In this document: positions 29,217 to 35,899 of the stretch, one piece after another
Layout: each line of letters starts with the position of its first letter
Position numbering within the stretch: the first letter of the stretch is position 1
DNA from: Myxococcales bacterium
GTDB taxonomy: Bacteria; Myxococcota; Myxococcia; Myxococcales; Anaeromyxobacteraceae
Assembly (NCBI GenBank): GCA_021782135.1
Contig: JAJXVM010000002.1
Location: 1 to 35,899, forward strand
Length of the DNA stretch: 35,899 nucleotides
Direction of reading: 5' to 3'
Translations under genes and position numbers: made by a program
The notes under the pieces: generated by a model
What the model was told of the DNA's origin: nothing
Database searches by the model: none
Seen by the model: only the letters and a program-made list of their open reading frames with translations

Positions 29217-29243
29217 GTGACCCCTACGGGATTTGAATCCGCC
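29217..29243 (-). other. tRNA 3'-end-like fragment, candidate att half-site of the phage-like element
   Basis: Minus strand GGCGGATTCAAATCCCGTAGGGGTCA resembles a T-arm (TTCAAAT loop, CCCG) plus acceptor 3' strand; followed by the terminator above; no matching 5' half within the expected ~75 nt. Confidence 0.45.
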
Positions 29244-29506
29244 TTCGGATCACCCGGTAGAGGTCTCCACAACAACCCCGACGAGGCGGCACGCGGCTCC
29301 GCATGGCCGGCGGACGCGTCGCGAGGCGTCGCGAGCGCGCCGGACACGTCCGGGCTGCCTCAAGTCACGCCCGACCTCTTCATCGCCGCCGGCGCCATCG
29401 CGGCCGAGCGCGCGGCGCGCCAGCGGGCCGGCCGCGGTGAGGTTGAGGGCATCCTGCGGCGCGCCGCCGAGCAGGCCGGGCGGCTTCTCGCGGGCGGGGT
29501 GGCGTG

Positions 29507-30586
29507 ATGGCCGGGCTCCCTTGGGTGAAGGTCGCGACCGACTTCATGGACGACCCGAAGGCCCTGGCGCTCGCCCACCGGCTGAGCGACCCGCGCGCGC
29601 CGCTGCACCTCCCAGCGATCTGGGGCCACTTCGCCCGGCACTACGCGGACGGGTCCATGCCCGACACCGAGGACGCGATTCGCGCGCTCGAGCGGGCGGC
29701 CCTGTGGGTCGGCCCGGCGGGCGCCCTCGTCGAGGGCCTCCTCGCCGTCGGGCTCCTCGAGCGGAAGCGGAAGAGGGTCGCGGTGCACGCCTGGGGCGAG
29801 TGGCAGGAAGGACACGCGCGCAAGCTGGAGCGCGACCGTGCACGCATGCGCGCGAAACGTGCGGAACATCAGGGGAACGGTCGCGCGACGGTCGAACGAG
29901 GGTCGCGCGACCGTCGCGGGACAGAGGAGATGGAGAGGAGAGAAGAAGAAGATACCCCCTCGCTTCGCTCGGGGGGCGACGCGGCTGCGCCGGCCGCCGC
30001 GCCGCCGGAGCAAGCTGCGACGGCGCCCTCCGAGTTCCAGACCGTGGTGCGCCACTGGTTCGCAGCCTGGGAGCGGGCAGGCCGCGGCAAGCACACCTCG
30101 CTCACCGGCGCCGACGGCTTGAACCTGAAGCGCCTGGTGCGCGAGCTCGGCGCTGGGGAGGTCATGGCGCGGATGGACCGGGCGCTCTCGGACCCGTGGT
30201 TCCTCGAGCGCGCGGACCTGGCGCTGTTCTTCAGGCAGCGGAACAGGTTCGCGTCCCCGGGCCGCGCCGCCGCGCCGGTGGCGGCCGACTGGGGTCGGAT
30301 GGCCGCTGCGATGCGGGGCCCGGAGCTCAGGGCGATCGGCGAGGAGCTGTTCCGGCGTTCCGCGACCTTTCCGCAGCTCGGGCGGGCGGTGGAGATCCTC
30401 GCCGACGTGCCCGGGACGATGGTTGGGGACGTGCTCGTGCTGGAGGCCAGGGACGAGTTCCAACGCCAGCGGTTGGCCGACAGCGTCGGCCAGTTGCTGC
30501 TTGAGATCGCCCCGGATGTGCTCGGTCGTGCGGTGAGCATCGACGTGGTGACGAGGCTGCACACGGCGGCGGGAGTGGCACGATGA
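29507..30586 (+). CDS. Phage replication-initiator-like protein (replisome-organizer-like N-terminus, DnaA-N-like C-terminal segment)
   Basis: MAGLPWVKVATDFMDDPKALALAHRLSDPRAPLHLPAIWGHFARHYADG...; C-terminal VLEARDEFQRQRLADSVGQLLLEIAPDVL resembles DnaA N-domain type sequence; TGATG junction with an upstream short ORF. Confidence 0.55.
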   Translation: MAGLPWVKVATDFMDDPKALALAHRLSDPRAPLHLPAIWGHFARHYADGSMPDTEDAIRALERAALWVGPAGALVEGLLAVGLLERKRKRVAVHAWGEWQEGHARKLERDRARMRAKRAEHQGNGRATVERGSRDRRGTEEMERREEEDTPSLRSGGDAAAPAAAPPEQAATAPSEFQTVVRHWFAAWERAGRGKHTSLTGADGLNLKRLVRELGAGEVMARMDRALSDPWFLERADLALFFRQRNRFASPGRAAAPVAADWGRMAAAMRGPELRAIGEELFRRSATFPQLGRAVEILADVPGTMVGDVLVLEARDEFQRQRLADSVGQLLLEIAPDVLGRAVSIDVVTRLHTAAGVAR

Positions 30587-30750
30587 CGGACCCAATCGAG
30601 GCCCTGAGGCACAGGCTCGAGGAGTTGCGTGCTCGGTTCGGCAGGCCACGCGCCGATGGCCAGGCGGCCGCGCCGCGCCCTCTGCCCCTGTCAACGAACG
30701 AGGAGCCGCCGCCCCGCCACTGGTCCGAGGTCGACGATGACGACGAGTAG
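30583..30750 (+). CDS. Short phage-element ORF (55 aa), unknown function
   Basis: ATGA overlap with the replication gene; MTDPIEALRHRLEELRARFGRPRADG...HWSEVDDDDE. Confidence 0.45.
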   Translation: MTDPIEALRHRLEELRARFGRPRADGQAAAPRPLPLSTNEEPPPRHWSEVDDDDE

Positions 30751-30838
30751 GGGCCCTACCCTTAGTTTCCCCTCGGGGGGGGGCGGAGGCACGGGTGTGC
30801 AAAGGCGCGATTCCGGTCTAGTTCTAAGGAAATCAAAG

Positions 30839-30865
30839 GGTTGCCATGGTTGCCAAGGTTGCCAA
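30839..30865 (+). repeat. 3 x 9-bp tandem repeat (iteron-like)
   Basis: GGTTGCCAT GGTTGCCAA GGTTGCCAA. Confidence 0.85.
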
Positions 30866-30891
30866 GCAGCGAGCGAAGTTGTCCATCCGTG

Positions 30892-31449
30892 ATGACGGAG
30901 GCGCCCGTGAACCTGCGTGAAGTCGGGCGGCACCTGGGCGTCAGCCACACAGCGATCCAGAAGGCGATCAAGAGCGGTCGCCTGTCTCGGGCCGTCACCC
31001 GCGACGCCAAGGGAAAGGTCAGCATCGATCCGGTGATGGCGGCCGCGGAGTGGCAGAACACGGGTCGGCTACCGACCACCGGCAGCGCCCTGAAGGCCCA
31101 CACCGCCGCCGGCCTGGTGGGGGAGATGGCCCAGCGGCTCTCCGAGCTCATCGGCGCGCAGTTGCAGGTGCTCGGGCGACAGGTGACGGCCTCCCTTCCG
31201 TACCTGGTGGCGGGCGCGGTTGAAGCGATCCGCGGCAAGGGCCGAGAGCCGAGCAGGTCGGAGCTCGAGGCGGTGCTGCTGCAGCGGCCGGGAGCCGAGG
31301 CCGAGCGGTACCTGTGGATCTACGCGCTCCTCCTGGCCGCGATCGATGACGGGCTCTCGGCCGCCGATCGGATCGAGATGGCGCGGGGCGAGGGCCGGAG
31401 AGCGGTGCTCGGTGAAGCCGATGGGGTGGCCGATGGCGACGAAGGGTGA
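30892..31449 (+). CDS. HTH protein, Nu1/terminase-small-subunit-like or regulator
   Basis: MTEAPVNLREVGRHLGVSHTAIQKAIKSGRLSRAVTRDAKGKVSIDPVMAAAEWQ N-terminal HTH and wing typical of phage Nu1-like proteins. Confidence 0.6.
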   Translation: MTEAPVNLREVGRHLGVSHTAIQKAIKSGRLSRAVTRDAKGKVSIDPVMAAAEWQNTGRLPTTGSALKAHTAAGLVGEMAQRLSELIGAQLQVLGRQVTASLPYLVAGAVEAIRGKGREPSRSELEAVLLQRPGAEAERYLWIYALLLAAIDDGLSAADRIEMARGEGRRAVLGEADGVADGDEG

Positions 31450-31747
31450 CGACGTGCTCGAGGTGAAGCTCTCGGCCGAGGTCCAGGCCCTGATCTGCGT
31501 GCTGGCGACGCACGCGCTCGCCGGGGCTCGAGAAGCCCTGCAGAGGCTCCGGGACGAGGGGCACACGGTGACGGAGGCGAACCTGAAGCGGGTGGTCTCG
31601 GCGCTGCGCGTCCGCGAGTTCTGCTCCTCCGCTCTGGTCCTGGGAACGGACCCCGAGGTCAGCAACGAACAGCTCATCGAGGCAGCGCGCGCCGCCGGCG
31701 CCCAGGCTGTTCGTGAGGCCGGCCCGTTCCTGCGGATGGTGAACTGA
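31433..31747 (+). CDS. Phage-element hypothetical protein (104 aa)
   Basis: MATKGDDVLEVKLSAEVQALICVLATHALAGAREALQRL...; overlaps the preceding stop, coupled to the next ORF. Confidence 0.55.
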   Translation: MATKGDDVLEVKLSAEVQALICVLATHALAGAREALQRLRDEGHTVTEANLKRVVSALRVREFCSSALVLGTDPEVSNEQLIEAARAAGAQAVREAGPFLRMVN

Positions 31748-31749
31748 GG

Positions 31750-32094
31750 ATGGGCACCTTCGCCGACAACCTGGCGCGCCTCCGGGTGGCAGCCGCCACC
31801 GGGGTGGTCCCGGCCGACCTGGTCCGGTGGGTCATCGAGACCATCTCGAGTTCCGCGCCAAGCGCGGAGCTGAAGGAGGCCCGAAACATCATGCTCCGAG
31901 AGGCGGCCGCGCGCGTCAGCGGTACCCGGTGGGCGAAGGCCCGGAGGATCGAGCGCGAGATCCGAGAGGTGTCCCAGGCCAGCCCTCTTTCCGACCATCG
32001 AGAGGAAGATGGCGTCCGGGAGTTCGTCGCGAAGGCCCTCGAGCTCGCGCCGCCGCCCGAGAGCTTCCGGCAGCTCCGGCGCGTCCTGGGATAG
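31750..32094 (+). CDS. Phage-element hypothetical protein (114 aa)
   Basis: MGTFADNLARLRVAAATGVVPADLVRWVIETISSS...; 2-nt gap after the previous gene. Confidence 0.55.
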   Translation: MGTFADNLARLRVAAATGVVPADLVRWVIETISSSAPSAELKEARNIMLREAAARVSGTRWAKARRIEREIREVSQASPLSDHREEDGVREFVAKALELAPPPESFRQLRRVLG

Positions 32095-32104
32095 GGACAT
32101 CGAG

Positions 32105-32124
32105 GTAGGGACGCACGTCCCTAC
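32105..32124. promoter_or_regulatory. Inverted repeat, candidate operator upstream of capsid gene
   Basis: GTAGGGACG-CA-CGTCCCTAC, 9-bp perfect arms; an extra ATAGGGACA half-site lies just upstream (32091-32099). Confidence 0.5.
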
Positions 32125-32161
32125 TGGACGTGTCCTCGTGTGCGCGTGTCAGGCTGCCAAC

Positions 32162-34039
32162 ATGCAGACCCGCGCCATTTCGATCGACCTCGGGGAGCGC
32201 GAGCGGAAGGAAGCCGCCGCGGCGCGCCGCTTCCCCGTCTCGGTGAGCTCGGAGACGCCCGTCGCGCGCCGCGACTGGCAGACCGGGAAGATGTTCGACG
32301 AGGTCCTGTCGCACGCGCCAGGTGCCGTCGACCTGAGCCGGGCTCCGCTGCCGGTGCTCGAGGGCCACGATCGAAGCACCACGAACATCGGGGTCGTGAC
32401 CGGCCTTCGCGCCGAGGGCGGCCGCCTGCGCGGTGAGCTGGTGCTGGGGGCGAGCCAGCGCGCTCAGGAGCTCGCCGCCGACATCGCCTCCGGCATCGTG
32501 ACCGGCCTCTCCGTCGGGTACCAGATCACCGAGGAGCAGCGCGACGAGAAGGCAAAGCGAGTCGTCGCCACCCGGTGGATGCCCTTCGAAGTCTCGATCG
32601 TCCCCATCCCCGCCGACGTGTCCGTCGGCATCAACAGGAGCCACGCCATGGAAGAGAACAACATCCCCTCCCCGAGCCCCGCCGGCCCGCCCGAGAGCGC
32701 CATCGAGGCCGCGACGCGCGCGGAGCGCCAGCGCGCGGCGGACATCCGCTCCATCGTCCGGCGCGCCCGGCTCCCCGACGGCATCGCGGACCAGCTCGTC
32801 AACGACGGCGCCACGCTCGACCAGGCGCGCGCGGCGGTCCTCGACAAGCTCGCGACGGCCTCTGAGTCCTTCCGGACGATGCAGCACGTGCCGCCGGACG
32901 CGGGGATCCACTTCGGCTCGGTCGAGGCCGGGAACGACTACGCGGAGGACTTCCGCGCCGCCGCCGTGGATTCGATCCTCCTGCGGTCGGGGATCCCCGT
33001 CGAGCAGCCGCACGCCGCGGCGCGCGACGTCAGCGCTTCCACCCACGAGCTGGCGCGGCTCTGCCTGAGCCGGGCGGGGCTCTCGGTTCGGTTCCAGCGG
33101 GGGCCGGAGCTGATCAAGCGCGCGCTGACCACGTCGGAGTTCCCCGGGCTGCTCGGCGACGCTCTGCACAAGACCATCCGCACCGGCTACGAGAACGAGC
33201 CGGCGAGCCATCGGAAGTGGGTCCGGGTGGCGCCGATCGAGGACTTCCGCCTGCAGCATCGGCCCATCATCGGTTCGGCCCCGGCTCTCGAGCCGGTGGA
33301 CGAGCACGCGGAGTTCACGTTCGGCAGCCTTTCCGACGACGAGACCAGCTACCGCGTCTCGAAGTACGGGAAAATCGTGGCGCTGAGCTGGGAAGCCCTG
33401 GTGAACGACAACCTGGGTGCCTTCCTGCGCGTGCAGCCCGGCCTCGGCCAGGCGGCGCGCCGGAAGGAGGCCGACACGGTTTACGCCATCTTCTCCGACA
33501 ACGCGGGCGCCGGGTCCGCCATGCAGGACGGCGTGAACCTGTTCGACGCCACCCACGGCAACGTGACCGCGGCCGGGGCGCTCAACGCTCAGCTCCTCAG
33601 CACGGCGCGCGCTCTGCTCCGAAAGCAGCAGGCGCTCGGCGGAGGATACCTGGCTCTCGTCCCGCGCTACTGGATCGTGCCCAGCGAGTTCGAGACCGAC
33701 GCCGAGATCATCATGGCGAACGCCAGCCGGCGCATGACCACGGAGAAGACGACTCCCGAGTGGATCGAGTCGGTGGAGCTGGTGGTCGAGCCGCGCCTCG
33801 CCTCGACTGCGTGCTTCCTCGCCGCCGACCCCGGCCAGATCGACACGGTGGAGCTGGGCATCCTCGAGACCGAGCCGCAGAACAACCCGAGCGCCGTGAT
33901 CGGCGCTGGCCCCGGCCCCTCGATCGAGCAGGATCTCGGGTTCGTGCGTGACGAGGTTCGGTGGAAGGTGCGGCACACCTTCGGCGCGAAGCCGCTCGAC
34001 TGGCGCGGCCTCGTGAAGATGCCGGTCAACAGCTACTAG
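32162..34039 (+). CDS. Prohead protease / major capsid fusion protein
   Basis: N-terminal prohead-protease-like LPVLEGHDRSTTNIGVVTGLRAEGGRLRGELVL..DIASGIVTGLSVGYQI..PFEVSIVPIPADVSVGI; C-terminal Mu-type major-head-like YRVSKYGKIVALSWEALVNDNLGAFLRVQPGLGQAARRKEADTVYAIF..NLFDATHGNVTAAGALN. Confidence 0.88.
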   Translation: MQTRAISIDLGERERKEAAAARRFPVSVSSETPVARRDWQTGKMFDEVLSHAPGAVDLSRAPLPVLEGHDRSTTNIGVVTGLRAEGGRLRGELVLGASQRAQELAADIASGIVTGLSVGYQITEEQRDEKAKRVVATRWMPFEVSIVPIPADVSVGINRSHAMEENNIPSPSPAGPPESAIEAATRAERQRAADIRSIVRRARLPDGIADQLVNDGATLDQARAAVLDKLATASESFRTMQHVPPDAGIHFGSVEAGNDYAEDFRAAAVDSILLRSGIPVEQPHAAARDVSASTHELARLCLSRAGLSVRFQRGPELIKRALTTSEFPGLLGDALHKTIRTGYENEPASHRKWVRVAPIEDFRLQHRPIIGSAPALEPVDEHAEFTFGSLSDDETSYRVSKYGKIVALSWEALVNDNLGAFLRVQPGLGQAARRKEADTVYAIFSDNAGAGSAMQDGVNLFDATHGNVTAAGALNAQLLSTARALLRKQQALGGGYLALVPRYWIVPSEFETDAEIIMANASRRMTTEKTTPEWIESVELVVEPRLASTACFLAADPGQIDTVELGILETEPQNNPSAVIGAGPGPSIEQDLGFVRDEVRWKVRHTFGAKPLDWRGLVKMPVNSY

Positions 34040-34050
34040 CGCATCTCCTG

Positions 34051-34075
34051 CTCGGCGTGCCGTACGCACGCCGAG
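34051..34075 (+). terminator. Hairpin immediately after capsid gene (no T tract)
   Basis: CTCGGCGTGC-CGTAC-GCACGCCGAG, 10-bp perfect stem, 11 nt after the capsid stop. Confidence 0.55.
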
Positions 34076-34113
34076 AGGGTGGTTGCACGCCGGCCGCGCG
34101 GCCCGACCGAGGA

Positions 34114-34145
34114 CCTACCGCTCTTCTCTCCTGTCGAGCGGTAGG
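34114..34145. repeat. Second inverted repeat between capsid and tape-measure genes
   Basis: CCTACCGCTC-N12-GAGCGGTAGG, 10-bp perfect arms. Confidence 0.6.
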
Positions 34146-34183
34146 AGGCCGCAACTCTTCAGCGCTGTGCAAGGAGCGCCGCC

Positions 34184-35794
34184 ATGGGGACCACCACCGA
34201 CTACCCCCTCTCGATCACGATTCGTGCGATCGACAAGGCCACCGCGCCGCTGCGCGCGATGAACCAGCGGCTGCGCGAGAGCACCGCGCCGGTGCGCCAG
34301 CTGGGCGCGAGCCTGTCCTCGCTCTCCGGCGAGGTCGGGATCACGAAGCTCGCCAGCTCGTTCCAGGACGTCGCCGGCAGGGTGGCGGGGCTCGGGCTCA
34401 AGATGCTCGGGCTCGAGGCGATCAGCGTCGGCGCGCTCTACCACATCGTGCGCGGCTCGGTGGACGCAGGCGAGGAGCTGTTCCACGCTGCCAAACGGGC
34501 GGGGATGACGGTAGACGCCTACGCCCAGCTCCGGTTCGCTGCGGAGCAGGCCGGAGTGGAACAGGAGCAGTTCGCCTCGGCGATCGACCAGTTCAACAAG
34601 CGCCTCGGCGACGCCAAGGCGGGTGGCGGACCGCTCCTCGAGTTCCTGCAGAAGGTGAGCCCGGTGCTCGCCACCCAGGTGGCCAGCGCGAAGAGCTCAG
34701 AGGAGGCTCTCGGCCTCCTGACGAAAGCCTTCGAGAAGGTGAAGGACCCGGCGAAGCTCGCCGCGCTGTCGGCGGCCGCCTTCGGCAAGGGCAGCGTCGA
34801 GATGGGGCAGTTCCTCCACGAAGGGACCGAGGAGATCGAGAAGCAGTCGAGGCTCTACAGAATGTTCGCGGGGAGCAAGGAGGTCTCGACTCTCGCGGCC
34901 TCGGAGCTCGCGAAGGCTTTTGGACGTATGAACACCGCCGCGGGCGGCCTGCGAGGCGCCCTCGTGTCAGGTCTCTACCCGGGTGTGCTCGCCATCACGA
35001 ACGCGCTGACGATGTTCATGGCCGAGCACCGCGAGAGCCTGGCCGGTTGGGCGCGCAGCACGAGCACCGCCATCAGCAAGTGGGTGGCCGAAGGGGGCAT
35101 GGAGAAGCTGACCAAGGCGCTGGGGGAAATCTCGTCGGCCGCCGGGTGGGTCGTCGATAAGCTCGGCGGAGTCGGCAACGCCGCGCTGATCGCCGCAGGC
35201 GCGCTCGGCATCCAGCTCGCGGCGTCGGTGGGAGGCGCCACCAAGGAGCTCGTCCTCCTGGTCGTCCAGCTCGCGCGCACGGCCTACGGACTCGCGGCGC
35301 TGGCCTTCGGCCCGGTGGTAGCGGCGATCGGCGACTTCATCGTCGCGATCCGCGCCGGGTACGGGGTCATGGCGGCCTTCAACCTCATCCTGACCGCGAA
35401 CCCCATCGGCGCCATCATCACCGGAATCACCCTGCTCGCCGGCGCGGCGTACCTCATCTACAAGAACTGGGCGCCGATCAAGAAGTTCTTCGAGGACCTC
35501 TGGGACACCCTGAAGCAGGTCTTCTCGAGCCCGATCGCCTCCATCCAGAAGGCCTGGAACTGGGTGACGGGAGGGTCGAGCAGTAGCTCCGACTCGACGG
35601 GCGTGCAGGCGGCGCGCCCGACCATCGGCGCGAACGCGGCCGCCCCGCAGGCCGCCAGCGCGCGGCCGCCGGCTCAGCAGGCCCACGTCACCGTCGACTT
35701 CAACAACCTCCCGCCCGGTGCCCGCGTCAGCCAGGATCCGAGCGGAACCGCCGCCCTCGATCTGGGCCTCGGATACTCCATGGTGACGCCGTGA
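34184..35794 (+). CDS. Phage tail tape measure protein (536 aa)
   Basis: ITIRAIDKATAPLRAMNQRLRESTAPVRQLG, repeated helical/hydrophobic segments, ANPIGAIITGITLLAGAAYLIYKNWAPIKKFFEDLWDTLKQVF signature; AAGGAG SD. Confidence 0.9.
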   Translation: MGTTTDYPLSITIRAIDKATAPLRAMNQRLRESTAPVRQLGASLSSLSGEVGITKLASSFQDVAGRVAGLGLKMLGLEAISVGALYHIVRGSVDAGEELFHAAKRAGMTVDAYAQLRFAAEQAGVEQEQFASAIDQFNKRLGDAKAGGGPLLEFLQKVSPVLATQVASAKSSEEALGLLTKAFEKVKDPAKLAALSAAAFGKGSVEMGQFLHEGTEEIEKQSRLYRMFAGSKEVSTLAASELAKAFGRMNTAAGGLRGALVSGLYPGVLAITNALTMFMAEHRESLAGWARSTSTAISKWVAEGGMEKLTKALGEISSAAGWVVDKLGGVGNAALIAAGALGIQLAASVGGATKELVLLVVQLARTAYGLAALAFGPVVAAIGDFIVAIRAGYGVMAAFNLILTANPIGAIITGITLLAGAAYLIYKNWAPIKKFFEDLWDTLKQVFSSPIASIQKAWNWVTGGSSSSSDSTGVQAARPTIGANAAAPQAASARPPAQQAHVTVDFNNLPPGARVSQDPSGTAALDLGLGYSMVTP

Positions 35795-35899
35795 GCGGAC
35801 CTCAGCTCGGGTGGGTAGATGGCCTCGGTGAAGCTGTCCGAACGGCGCTCTCCGACTGGCTCTCGAAGAACGGGCCGAGTTCGGTGAAGGGGGAAGAGG
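35791..35899 (+). CDS. Phage ORF downstream of tape measure, truncated by right edge
   Basis: GTGA overlap with the tape-measure stop; open to edge: MSGPQLGWVDGLGEAVRTALSDWLSKNGPSSVKGEE. Confidence 0.5.
   Translation, partial: MSGPQLGWVDGLGEAVRTALSDWLSKNGPSSVKGEE

Noticed and set aside
29217-29507. Short ORF at the element boundary (96 aa from the track)
   Set aside because: Its N-terminus would read through the tRNA-like fragment; only the C-terminal part (VTPDLFIAAGAIAAERAARQRAGRGEVEGILRRAAEQAGRLLAGGVA) looks protein-like, so the start is unknown; possibly a gene remnant cut by integration.
29958-29981. CCCCCTCGCTTCGCTCGGGGGG motif in the replication gene
   Set aside because: Imperfect hairpin in the linker-coding region; resembles a common GC-rich simple palindrome and is not strong enough to call a regulatory element.
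1-35899. CRISPR arrays, retrons, toxin-antitoxin or known anti-phage cassettes
   Set aside because: No regularly spaced repeats, Cas, reverse transcriptase or recognisable defence proteins seen in the ORFs; small phage ORFs remain uncharacterised but give no motif support.

Overview
GC-rich (>70% GC by eye) chromosomal window whose gene content resembles Anaeromyxobacter/Myxococcota (taxonomy is inference). Left to right: (i) a minus-strand HAD-IB hydrolase / LarA-like DUF2088 / acyl-CoA reductase-AMP ligase operon; (ii) a minus-strand P3-type ATPase, GH65 phosphorylase, beta-phosphoglucomutase and Cof-HAD operon; (iii) an SDR, a small lipoprotein and an orphan molybdopterin oxidoreductase; (iv) a central-carbon block (acnB, NUDIX, pdhA, pdhB, pdhC, fumarase/aspartase) in which an antisense decaheme OmcA/MtrC-type cytochrome sits between pdhA and pdhB; (v) two secreted or hypothetical proteins; (vi) from about 29.2 kb to the right edge, one end of an integrated phage-like element. 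The element starts next to a tRNA-3'-end-like fragment with its own minus-strand terminator. It carries a replication-initiator-like gene, a Nu1-like HTH gene behind 9-bp tandem repeats, a fused prohead protease/capsid gene, and then directly a tape-measure gene, with no terminase large subunit, portal or integrase in view. Most promising leads: this unusual capsid-to-tape-measure element with its dyads and hairpins, and a recurring -10 box/7-nt/start-codon arrangement that suggests leaderless transcription of several host genes. Most very long ORFs in the supplied track are antisense shadows caused by high GC.
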